Shown here: positions 1 to 11,900 of the stretch, one piece after another
Position numbering within the stretch: position 1 is the stretch's first letter
Layout of the letters: the number at the start of each line of letters is the position of its first letter
Source: Diplolepis rosae
Lineage: Eukaryota; Arthropoda; Insecta; Hymenoptera; Diplolepididae
Assembly: GCA_030998225.1 (NCBI GenBank)
Contig: JAPYXD010000739.1
Span: forward strand, 868,001-932,000
Length of the DNA stretch: 64,000 nucleotides
Direction of reading: 5' to 3'
The notes under the pieces: model-generated
Seen by the model: the letters and a program-made list of their open reading frames with translations, nothing else
The model's database searches: none
What the model was told of the DNA's origin: nothing
Program-made: the position numbers and the translations under genes

Positions 1-1200
1 AATTTACAGTGCACTTTCACTGACCCCGTCGACCAGGATCATGCACCAGGTCGCTAAAATGATAATCTAATGGAACTTTTTTGAATTTCGAACACTCAGT
101 CTTTCAACAGAAATTCTGTTGCATTTTCAATGACCCCCTTGTCTATGATAATGCACCAGGACTCTAAAATAATAATCTACTGGAACTTTTTTATATTCAC
201 ATTTAAACGCTATAAAAACAATTTACAATGCATTTTCAATGACCCCGTTGTTTAGGATCAAGCCCCAGGTTGTTAAAACAATAGTCCACAGGAAATTTTT
301 CTATATTCACATTTAAACGTTATAAAAACAATTTACAATGTATTTTCAATGACCCCGTCGTCCAGGATCATGCACCAGGTCGCTAAAATTATAATCTAAT
401 CGAACTTTTTTGAAATTCGAACACTTAGTCTTTCAACAGAAATTCTGTAGCATTTTCAATGACCCCCTTGTCTATGATAATGCACCAGGACTCTAAAATA
501 ATAATCTACTGGAACTTTTTTTATATACACAATTAAACGTTATAAAAACAATTTATAGTGCATTTTCAATGGCCCCGTTGTCTAGGATCATGCACCAGGT
601 CGCTAAAATTATAATCTATTGGAACTTTTTTGAATTTCGAACACTCAGTCTTTCAACAGAAATTCTGTTGCATTTTCAATGACCCCCTTGTCTATGATAA
701 TGCACCAGGACTCCTAAAATAATAATCTACTGGAACTTTTTTTATATTCACATTTAAACGCTATAAAAACAATTTACAATGCATTTTCAATGACCCCGTT
801 GTTTAGGATCAAGCACCAGGTTGCTAAAACAATAGTCCACAGGAAATTCTTCTATATTCAGATTTAAACGTTATAAAAACAATTTACAATGCATTTTAAA
901 TGACCCCGTCGTCCAGGATCATGCACCAGGTCGCTAAAATGATAATCTAATCGAACTTTTTGAAATTCGAACAATTAGTCTTTCAACAGAAATTCTGTTG
1001 CATTTTCAATGACCCCCTTGTCTAGGATCATGCACCAGGTCGCTAAAATTATAATCTAGTGGAACTTTTTTGAATTTCGAACACTCAGTCTTTCAACAGA
1101 AATTCTGTTGCATTTTCAATGACACCCTTGTCTAGGATAATGCACCAGGACGCTAAAATAATAATCCACTCGAACATTTTTTATATTCACATTTAAACGC
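1..1200 (+). repeat. Mixed satellite monomers, left edge of window
   Basis: About eleven monomers alternating between A and B tails, with no strict higher-order period. Several copies carry TCTATGATAATGCACCAGG and GGACTCTAAAAT (for example 139-175, 470-496 and 685-715), a local variant that I do not see further right. The monomer at 11-120 carries the GTCGACCAGG head variant that reappears from 9.5 kb onward, so the variants here are shared with distant parts of the array. The array clearly continues upstream of base 1. Confidence 0.85.
105..121. repeat. 17-bp inverted repeat in B-type tails (first example)
   Basis: CAACAGAA-A-TTCTGTTG is a perfect dyad: two 8-bp arms around one central base. 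It occupies the end of most B-tailed monomers in the window, so it recurs hundreds of bases apart across all 64 kb. Some copies change only the central base and keep both arms, for example C at 5709-5725 and T at 2634-2650. A frequent left-domain variant, TTCTATTG, breaks one pair of the dyad. A-tailed monomers lack it. Short dyads in satellites can be protein-binding sites or can extrude as hairpins; which, if either, applies here is not shown by the sequence. Confidence 0.85.
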
Positions 1201-4200
1201 TATAAAAACTATTTACAATGCATTTTCAATGACCCCGATGTTTAGGATCAATTACCAGGTTGCTAAAACAATAGTCCACAGGAAATTTTTCTATATTCAC
1301 ATTTAAACGTTATAAAAACAATTTACAGTGCATTTTCAATGCCCCCGTTGTCTAGGATCATGCACCAGGACGCTAAAATAATAATCTACTGGAACTTTTT
1401 TTATATTCACATTTAAACGTTATATAATCAATTTACAATGCATTTGCAATGACCCCGTTGTTTAGGATCAAGCACCAGGTTGCTAAAACAGTAGTCCACA
1501 GGAAATTCTTCTATATTCACATTTAAACGTTATAAAAACAATTTACAATGTATTTTCAATGACCCCGTCGTCCAGGATCATGCACCAGGTCGCTAAAATT
1601 ATAATCTAGTGGAACTTTTTTGAATTTCGAACATTCAGTCTTTCAACAGAAATTCTGTTGCTTTTTCAATGACCCCCTTGTCTAGGATAATGCACCAGGA
1701 CGCTAAAATAATAATCTACTGGAACTTTTTTTATATACACAATTAAACGTTATAAAAACAATTTATAGTGCATTTTCAATGGCCCCGTTGTCTAGGATCA
1801 TGCACCAGGTCGCTAAAATCATAATCTAGTGGAACTTTTTTGAATTTCGAACACTCAGTCTTTCAACAGAAATTCTGTTGCATTTTCAATGACCCCCTTG
1901 TCTAGGATAATGCACCAGGACGCTAAAATAATAATCTACTGGAACTTTTTTTATATTCACATTTAAACGCTATAAAAACAATTTACAATGCATTTTCAAT
2001 GACCCCGTTGTTTAGGATCAAGCACCAGGTTGCTAAAACAATAGTCCACAGGAAATTTTTCTATATTCACATTTAAACGTTATAAAAACAATTTACACTG
2101 CATTTTCAATGCCCCCGTTGTCTAGGATCATGCACCAGGACGCTAAAATAATAATCTACTGGAACTTTTATTATATTCACATTTAAACGTTATATAATCA
2201 ATTTACAATGCATTTGCAATGACCCCGTTGTTTAGGATCAAGCACCAGGTTGCTAAAACAGTAGTCCACAGGAAATTCTTCTATATTCACATTTAAACGT
2301 TATAAAAACAATTTACAATGTATTTTCAATGACCCCGTCGTCCAGGATCATGCACCAGGTCGCTAAAATTATAATCTAGTGGAACTTTTTTGAATTTCGA
2401 ACATTCAGTCTTTCAACAGAAATTCTGTTGCTTTTTCAATGACCCCCTTGTCTAGGATAATGCACCAGGACGCTAAAATAATAATCTACTGGAACTTTTT
2501 TTATATACACAATTAAACGTTATAAAAACAATTTACAGTGCATTTTCAATGGCCCCGTTGTCTAGGATCATGCACCAGGTCGCTAAAATCATAATCTAGT
2601 GGAACTTTTTTGAATTTCGAACACATAGTCTTTCAACAGAATTTCTGTTGCATTTTCAATGACCCCCTTGTCTAGGATCATGCACCAGGACGCTAAAATA
2701 ATAATCTACTGTAACATTTTTTATATTCACATTTAAACGATATAAAAACAATTTACAATGTATTTTCAATGACCCCGTTGTTTATGATCAAGCACCAGGT
2801 TGCTAAAACAATAATCCACAGGAAATTTTTTTATATTCACATTTAAACGTTATAAAAACTATTTACAATGTATTTTCAATGACCCCGTTGTCTAGGATCA
2901 TGCACCTGGACGCTAAAATAATAATCTACTGGAACTTTTTTTATATTGACATTTAAACGTTATATAATCAATTTACAATGCATTTGCAATGACCCCGTTG
3001 TTTAGGATCAAGCACCAGGTTGCTAAAACAGTAGTCCACAGGAAATTCTTCTATATTCACATTTAAACGTTATAAAAACAATTTACAATGTATTTTCAAT
3101 GACCCCGTCGTCCAGGATCATGCACCAGGTCGCTAAAATTATAATCTAGTGGAACTTTTTGAATTTCGAACATTCAGTCTTTCAACAGAAATTCTGTTGC
3201 TTTTTCAATGAGCCCGGTGTCTAGGATCATGCACCAGGACGCTAAAATAAAAATCTACTGGACCTTTTTAGATATGCACAATTAAACGTTAGCAACACAC
3301 GTTACAGTGCATTTTCAATGGCCCCGGTGTCTATGATCATGCACCAGGTCGCTAAAATCATAATCTAGTGGAACTTTTTTGAATTTCGAACACTCAGTCT
3401 TTCAACAGAAATTCTGTTGCATTTTCAATGACCCCCTTGTCTAGGATAATGCACCAGGACGCTAAAATAATAATCTACTGGAACTTTTTTTATATTCACA
3501 TTTAAACGCTATAAAAACAATTTACAATGCATTTTCAATGACCCCGTTGTTTAGGATCAAGCACCAGGTTGCTAAAACAATAGTCCACAGGAAATTTTTC
3601 TATATTCACATTTAAACGTTATATAAACTATTTACATTGAATTTTCAATGCCCCCGTTGTCTAGGATCATGCACCTGGACGCTAAAATAATAATCTACTG
3701 GAACTTTTATTATATTCACATTTAAACGTTATATAATCAATTTACAATGCATTTGCAATGACCCCGTTGTTTAGGATCAAGCACCAGGTTGCTAAAACAG
3801 TAGTCCACAGGAAATTCTTCTATATTCACATTTAAACGTTATAAAAACAATTTACAATGTATTTTCAATGACCCCGTCGTCCAGGATCATGCACCAGGTC
3901 GCTAAAATTATAATCTAGTGGAACTTTTTTGAATTTCGAACATTCAGTCTTTCAACAGAAATTCTGTTGCTTTTTCAATGACCCCCTTGTCTAGGATAAT
4001 GCACCAGGACGCTAAAATAATAATCTACTGGAACTTTTTTTATATACACAATTAAACGTTATAAAAACAATTTATAGTGCATTTTCAATGGCCCCGTTGT
4101 CTAGGATCATGCACCAGGTCGCTAAAATCATAATCTAGTGGAACTTTTTTGAATTTCGAACACTCAGTCTTTCAACAGAAATTCTGTTGCATTTTCAATG

Positions 4201-4330
4201 ACCCCCTTGTCTAGGATAATGCACCAGGACGCTAAAATAATAATCTACTGGAACTTTTTTTATATTCACATTTAAACGCTATAAAAACAATTTACAATGT
4301 ATTTTCAATGACCCCGTTGTTTAGGATCAA
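1200..4330 (+). repeat. 7-mer higher-order repeat, ~770 bp, about four copies
   Basis: A block of seven monomers repeats at 769-770 bp. The anchor ATTTACAATGCATTTGCAAT occurs at 1431, 2201, 2971 and 3740, and the junction ATTTA(T/C)AGTGCATTTTCAATGG at 1761, 2531, 3301 and 4070. Units are near-identical apart from scattered single changes, and one dense cluster of changes in the third unit at about 3200-3350. Each unit contains B-tailed monomers with the GAATTTCGAACA(C/T)TCAGTC spelling, h2A monomers with either TATATTCAC or TATATACAC, and h1A monomers. The pattern is that expected from repeated unequal exchange or amplification of a seven-monomer segment. Confidence 0.9.
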
Positions 4331-7060
4331 GCACCAGGTTGCTAAAACAATAGTCCACAGGAAATTTTTCTATATTCACATTTAAACGTTATAAAAACAA
4401 TTTACAATGTATTTTCAATGACCCCGTCGTCCAGGATCATGTACCAGGTCGCTAAAATGATAATATAATCGAACTTTTTGAAATTCGAACACTTAGTCTT
4501 TCAACAGAAATTCTGTTCCATTTTCAATGACCCCCTTGTCTAGGATCATGCACCAGGTCGCGAAAATAATAATCTACTGGAACTTTTATTATATTCACGT
4601 TTAAACGTTATAAAATCAATTTACAATGTATTTTCAATGACCCCGTCGTCCAGGATCATGCACCAGTTCGCTAAAATGATAATCTAATCGAACTTTTTTA
4701 TATACACATTTAAACGTTATAAAAGCAATTTACAGTGCATTTTCAATGGCCCCTTTGTCTAGGATCATGCACCAGGTCGCTAAATTAATAATCTACTGGA
4801 AATTTTTTATATACACATTTAAACGTTATAAAAATAATTTACAGTGCATTTTCAATGGCCCCGTTGTCTAGGATCATGCACCAGGACGATAAAGTAATAA
4901 TCTAATGGAGCATTTTTTGAAATTCAAACACTTAGTCTTTCAACAGAAATTCTATTGCATTTTCAATGACCCCCTTGTCTAGGATCATGCACCAGGACGC
5001 TAAAATAATAATCTAATGGAGCGTTTTTGAAATTCGAACACTTAGTCTTTCAACAGAAATTCTATTGCATTTTCAATGACCCCCTTGTCTAGGATCATGC
5101 ACCAGGTCGCTAAAATAATAATCTACTGGAACTTTTATTATATTCACATTTAAACGTTATAAAAACAATTTACAATGCATTTTCAATGACCCCGTTGTTT
5201 AAGATCAAGCACCAGGTTGCTAAACTAATACTCCACAGGAAATTTTTCTATATTCACATTTAAACGTTATAAAAACAATTTACAGTGCATTTTCAATGGC
5301 CCCGTTGTCTAGGATCATGCACCAGGACGCTAAAATAATAATCTAATGGAGCATTTTTGAAATTCGAACACTTAGTCTTTCAACAGAAATTCTATTGCAT
5401 TTTCAATGACCCCTTTGTCTAGGATCATGCACCAGGTCGCTAAATTAATAATGTACTGGAACTTTTTTATATACACATTTAAACGTTATAAAAGCAATTT
5501 ACAGTGCATTTTCAATGGCCCCTTTGTCTAGGATCATGCACCAGGTCGCTAAATTAATAATCTACTGGAACTTTTTTATATACACATTTAAACGTTATAA
5601 AAGCAATTTACAGTGCATTTTCAATGGCCCCGTTGTCTAGGATCATGCACCAGGTCGCTAAAATTATAATCTATTGGAACTTTTTTGAAATTCAAACACT
5701 TAGTCTTTCAACAGAACTTCTGTTGCATTTTCAATGACCCCCTTGTCTAGGATCATGCACCAGGTCGCTAAAATAATAATCTACTGGAACTTTTATTATA
5801 TTCACATTTAAACGTTATAAAAACAATTTACAATGCATTTTCAATGACCCCGTTGTTTAAGATCAAGCACCAGGTTGCTAAACTAATACTCCGCAGGAAA
5901 TTTTTTTATATTCACATTTAAACGTTATATAATCAATTTACAATGCATTTTCAATGACCCCGTTGTTTAGGATCAAGCTCCAGGTTTCTAAAACAATACT
6001 CCACTGGAAATTTTTTTATATTCTCACTGTAACTTTTTAAAAAGAATTTACTTTGTATTTTCAATGACCCCTTTGTCTAGGATCATGCACCAGGACGCTA
6101 AAATAATAATCTACTGGAACTTTTTGAAATTCGAACACTTAGTTTTTCAACAGAAATTCTATTGCTTTTTCAATGACCCCTTCGTTTAGGATCATGCACC
6201 AGGTCGCTAAATTAATAATCTACTGGAACTTTTTTTATATACACAATTAAACGTTATAAAAACAATTTACAGTGCATTTTCAATGACCCCCTTGTCTAGA
6301 ATCATGCACCAGGTCGCTAAAATTATAATCTAGTGGAACTTTTTTGAATTTCGAACACTCAGTCTTTCAACAGAAATTCTGTTGCTTTTTCAATGACCCC
6401 CTTGTCTAGGATAATGCACCAGGACGCTAAAATAATAATCTACTGGAACTTTTTTTATATTCACATTTAAACGCTATAAAAACAATTTACAATGCATTTT
6501 CAATGACCCCGTTGTTTAGGATCAAGCACCAGGTTGCTAAAAAAATAGTCCACAGGAAATTTTTCTATATTCACATTTAAACGTTATAAAAACAATTTAC
6601 AATGTATTTTCAATGACCCCGTCGTCCAGGATCATGCACCAGGTCGCTAAAATTATAATCTAGTGGAACTTTTTTGAATTTCGAACACTCAGTCTTTCAA
6701 CAGAAATTCTGTTGCTTTTTCAATGACCCCCTTGTCTAGGATAATGCACCAGGACGCTAAAATAATAATCTACTGGAACTTTTTTTATATTCACATTTAA
6801 ACGCTATAAAAACAATTTACAATGCATTTTCAATGACCCCGTTGTTTAGGATGAAGCACCGGTTTGCTTAAACAATAGTCCACAGGAAATTTTTCTATAT
6901 TCACATTTAAACGTTATAAAAACAATTTACAGTACATTTTCACTGACCCCGTCGTCCAGGATCATGCACCAGGTCGCTAAAATAATAATCTATTGTAACT
7001 TCTTTGAATTTCGAACACTTAGTCTTTCAACAGAAATTCTGTTGCATTTTCAATGACCCC
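4330..7060 (+). repeat. First copy of the left-domain long unit
   Basis: Contains the left-domain diagnostic monomers: GGAGCATTTTTGA or GGAGCGTTTTTGA in B-tailed copies (about 4906, 5021, 5347), TATAAAAGCAATTTACAGTG in A-tailed copies, the TTCAAACACTTAGTC B variant with a C-centred inverted repeat (about 5690-5725), and AGTTTTTCAACAG at 6141. The same markers recur in the same order near 12.4-13.3, 17.0-18.5 and 21.9-23.1 kb, so this is the leftmost copy of a long higher-order unit. From about 6.3 to 6.9 kb it ends in 330-bp trimers (TTCTGTTGCT at 6377 and 6707). One strongly diverged A tail lies at about 6010-6060. Confidence 0.85.
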
Positions 7061-8400
7061 GTAGTCTAGGATCATGCACCAGGACGCTAAAATAATAATC
7101 TACTGCAACTTTTTTTATATTCACATTTAAACGTTATAAAAACAATTTACAATGTATTTTCAATGACCCCGTCGTCCAGGATCATGCACCAGGTCGCTAA
7201 AATGATAATCTAATCGAACTTTTTTGAAATTCGAACACTTAGTCTTTCAACAGAAATTCTGTTGCATTTTCAATGACCCCCTTGTCTAGGATCATGCACC
7301 AGGTCGCTAAAATATTAATCTACTGGAACTTTTATTATATTCACATTTAAACGTTATAAAATCAATTTTCAATGTATTTTCAATGACCCCGTCGTCCAGG
7401 AACATGCACCAGGTCGCTAAAATGATAATCTAATGGAACTTTTTTAAATTCGAACACTTAGACTTTCAACAGAAATTCTGTTGCATTTTCAATGACCCCC
7501 TTGTCTAGGATCATGCACCAGGACGCTAAAATAATAATCTACTGGAACTTTTTTTATATTCACATTTAAACGCTATAAAAACAATTTACAATGCATTTTC
7601 AATGACCCCGTTGTTTAGGATCAAGCACCAGGTTGCTAAAACAATAGTCCACAGGAAATTTTTCTATATTCACATTTAAACGTTATAAAAACAATTTACA
7701 GTACATTTTCACTGACCCCGTCGTCCAGGATCATGCACCTGGACGCTAAAATAATAATCTACTGGAACTTTTTTTATATTCACATTTAAACGTAATAAAA
7801 ACAATTTACAATGTATTTTCAATGACCCCGTCGTCCAGGATCATGCACCAGGTCGCTAAAATGATAATCTAATCGAACTTTTTTTGAAATTCGAACACTT
7901 AGTCTTTCAACAGAAATTCTGTTGCATTTTCAATGACCCCCTTGTCTAGGATCATGCACCAGGTCGCTAAAATATTAATCTACTGGAACATTTATTATAT
8001 TCACATTTAAACGTTATAAAATCAATTTACAATGTATTTTCAATGACCCCGTCGTCCAGGAACATGCACCAGGTCGCTAAAATGATAATCTAATGGAACT
8101 TTTTTAAATTCGAACACTTAGACTTTCAACAGAAATTCTGTTGCATTTTCAATGACCCCCTTGTCTAGGATCATGCACCAGGACGCTAAAATAATAATCT
8201 ACTGGAACTTTTTTTATATTCACATTTAAACGCTATAAAAACAATTTACAATGCATTTTCAATGACCCCGTTGTTTAGGATCAAGCACCAGGTTGCTAAA
8301 ACAATAGTCCACAGGAAATTTTTCTATATTCACATTTAAACGTTATAAAAACAATTTACAGTACATTTTCACTGACCCCGTCGTCCAGGATCATGCACCA
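7060..8400 (+). repeat. 6-mer tandem duplication, 660 bp, two copies
   Basis: A six-monomer segment is repeated directly with a 660-bp offset: GTCCAGGAACATGCACC lies at about 7386 and 8046, and the stretches 7561-7720 and 8221-8380 look identical line for line. Both copies share the private variant AGACTTTCAACAG and a short T run in TTTTTTAAATTCG (about 7440 and 8100), supporting recent duplication. The copies differ at a few sites, such as GGAACTTTTATTAT against GGAACATTTATTAT (about 7326 and 7986). Confidence 0.88.
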
Positions 8401-9050
8401 GGTCGCTAAAATGATAATCTAATCGAACTTTTTTGAAATTCGAACACTTAGTCTTTCAACAGAAATTCTGTTGCATTTTCAATGACCCCCTTGTCTAGGA
8501 TCATGCACCAGGACGCTAAAATAATAATCTTCTGGAACTTTTTTTATATTCACATTTAAACGTTATAAAAACAATTTGCAATGTATTTTCAATGACCCCG
8601 TCGTCCAGGATCATGCACCAGGTCGCTAAAATTATAATCTAGTGGAACTATTTGAATTTCGAACACTCAGTCTTTCAACAGAAATTCTGTTGCTTTTTCA
8701 ATGACCCCCTTGTCTAGGATAATGCACCAGGACGCTAAAATAATAATCTACTGGAACTTTTTTTATATTCACATTTAAACGCTATAAAAACAATTTACAA
8801 TGCATTTTCAATGACCCCGTTGTTTAGGATCAAGCACCAGGTTGCTAAAACAATAGTCCACAGGAAATTTTTCTATATTCAGATTTAAACGTTATAAAAA
8901 CAATTTACAATGTATTTTCAATGACCCCGTCGTCCAGGATCATGCACCAGGTCGCTAAAATGATAATCTAATCGAACTTTTTTGAAATTCGAACACTTAG
9001 TCTTTCAACAGAAATTCTGTTGCATTTTCAATGACCCCCTTGTCTAGGAT
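8400..9050 (+). repeat. Mixed monomers between two higher-order blocks
   Basis: Six or so monomers in the common order h2B, h2A, h1A, linking the 660-bp pair to the next array. The B monomer at about 8630-8700 has a shortened T run and the spelling GGAACTATTTGAATTTCG. Nothing but satellite is visible. Confidence 0.8.
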
Positions 9051-11900
9051 CATGCACCAGGTCGCTAAAATATTAATCTACTGGAACTTTTATTATATTC
9101 ACATTTAAACGTTATAAAATCAATTTACAATGTATTTTCAATGACCCCGTCGTCCAGGAACATGCACCAGGTCGCTAAAATGATAATCTAATGGAACTTT
9201 TTTGAAATTCGAACACTTAGTCTTTCAACAGAAATTCTGTTGCATTTTCAATGACCCCCTTGTCTAGGATCATGCACCAGGTCGCTAAAATAATAATCTA
9301 CTGGAACTTTTATTATATTCACATTTAAACGTTATATAATCAATTTACAATGCATTTGCAATGACCCCGTTGTTTAGGATCAAGCACCAGGTTGCTAAAA
9401 CAGTAGTCCACAGGAAATTCTTCTATATTCACATTTAAACGTTATATAATCAATTTACAATGCATTTGCAATGACCCCGTTGTTTAGGATCAAGCACCAG
9501 GTTGCTAAAACAATAGTCCACAGGAAATTTTTCTATATTCACATTTAAACGTTATAAAAACAATTTACAGTGCATTTTCACTGACCCCGTCGACCAGGAT
9601 CATGCACCAGGTCGCTAAAATGATAATCTACTGGAACTTTTATTATATTCACATTTAAACGTTATATAATCAATTTACAATGTATTTTCAATGACCCCGT
9701 CGTCCAGGATCATGCACCAGGTCGCTAAAATGATAATCTAATCGAACTTTTTTGAAATTCGAACACTTAGTCTTTCAATAGAAATTCTGTTGCATTTTCA
9801 ATGACCCCCTTGTCTAGGATCATGCACCAGGTCGCTAAAATATTAATCTACTGGAACTTTTATTATATTCACATTTAAACGTTATAAAATCAATTTACAA
9901 TGTATTTTCAATGACCCCGTCGTCCAGGAACATGCACCAGGTCGCTAAAATGATAATCTAATGGAACTTTTTTGAAATTCGAACACTTAGTCTTTCAACA
10001 GAAATTCTGTTGCATTTTCAATGACCCCCTTGTCTAGGATCATGCACCAGGTCGCTAAAATAATAATCTACTGGAACTTTTATTATATTCACATTTAAAC
10101 GTTATATAATCAATTTACAATGCATTTGCAATGACCCCGTTGTTTAGGATCAAGCACCAGGTTGCTAAAACAGTAGTCCACAGGAAATTCTTCTATATTC
10201 ACATTTAAACGTTATATAATCAATTTACAATGCATTTGCAATGACCCCGTTGTTTAGGATCAAGCACCAGGTTGCTAAAACAATAGTCCACAGGAAATTT
10301 TTCTATATTCACAATTAAACGTTATAAAATCAATTTACAATGTATTTTCAATGACCCCGTCGTCCAGGATCATGCACCAGGTCGCTAAAATGATAATCTA
10401 ATCGAACTTTTTTGAAATTCGAACACTTAGTCTTTCAATAGAAATTCTGTTGCATTTTCAATGACCCCCTTGTCTAGGATCATGCACCAGGTCGCTAAAG
10501 TATTAATCTACTGGAACTTTTATTATATTCACATTTAAACGCTGTAAAATCAATTTAGAATGTATTTTCAATGACCCCGTCGTCCAGGAACATGCACCAG
10601 GTCGCTAAAATGATAATCTAATGGAACTTTTTTTGAAATTCGAACACTTAGTCTTTCAACAGAAATTCTGTTGCATTTTCAATGACCCCCTTGTCTAGGA
10701 TCATGCACCAGGTCGCTAAAATAATAATCTACTGGAACTTTTATTATATTCACATTTAAACGTTATATAATCAATTTACAATGCATTTGCAATGACCCCG
10801 TTGTTTAGGATCAAGCACCAGGTTGCTAAAACAGTAGTCCACAGGAAATTCTTCTATATTCACATTTAAACGTTATATAATCAATTTACAATGCATTTGC
10901 AATGACCCCGTTGTTTAGGATCAAGCACCAGGTTGCTAAAACAATAGTCCACAGGAAATTTTTCTATATTCACAATTAAACGTTATAAAAACAATTTACA
11001 ATGTATTTTCAATGAACCCGTCGTCCAGGATCATGCACCAGGTCGCTAAAATGATAATCTAATCGAACTTTTTTGAAATTCGAACACTTAGTCTTTCAAA
11101 AGAATTTCTGTTTCATTTTCAATGACACCCTTGTCTAGGATCATGCACCAGGTCGCTAAAATATTAATCTACTGGAACTTTTATTATATTCACATTTAAA
11201 CGTTATATAATCAATTTACAATGCATTTGCAATGACCCCGTTGTTTAGGATCAAGCACCAGGTTGCTAAAACAGTAGTCCACAGGAAATTCTTCTATATT
11301 CACATTTAAACGTTATATAATCAATTTACAATGCATTTGCAATGACCCCGTTGTTTAGGATCAAGCACCAGGTTGCTAAAACAATAGTCCACAGGAAATT
11401 TTTCTATATTCACAATTAAACGTTATAAAAACAATTTACAATGTATTTTCAATGAACCCGTCGTCTAGGATCATGCACCAGGTCGCTAAAATAATAATCT
11501 ACTGGAACTTTTATTATATTCACATTTAAATGTTATATAATCAATTTACAATGCATTTGCAATGACCCCGTTGTTTAGGATCAAGCACCCGGTTGCTAAA
11601 ACAGTAGTCCACAGGAAATTCTTCTATATTCACATTTAAACGTTATATAATCAATTTACAATGCATTTGCAATGACCCCGTTGTTTAGGATCAAGCACCA
11701 GGTTGTTAAAACAATAGTCCACAGGAAATTTTTCTATATTCACATTTAAACGTTATAAAAACAATTTACAGTGCATTTTCACTGACCCCGTCGACCAGGA
11801 TCATGCACCAGGTCGCTAAAATGATAATCTACTGGAACTTTTATTATATTCACATTTAAACGTTATATAATCAATTTACAATGTATTTTCAATGACCCCG
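9050..11900 (+). repeat. 6- to 7-mer higher-order array, ~2.8 kb
   Basis: The anchor CGTCCAGGAACATG recurs at 9151, 9921 and 10581, that is at 770 bp (seven monomers) and then 660 bp (six). Each unit contains the pair of h1A monomers with CAGTAGTCCACAGGAAATTC and CAATAGTCCACAGGAAATTT, both following TATATAATCAATTTACAATG. From about 11.15 kb the B-tailed monomers drop out of some units, giving shorter units of four monomers or so (11.16-11.85 kb). The changing unit size within one block suggests continuing unequal exchange out of register by single monomers. Confidence 0.82.
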
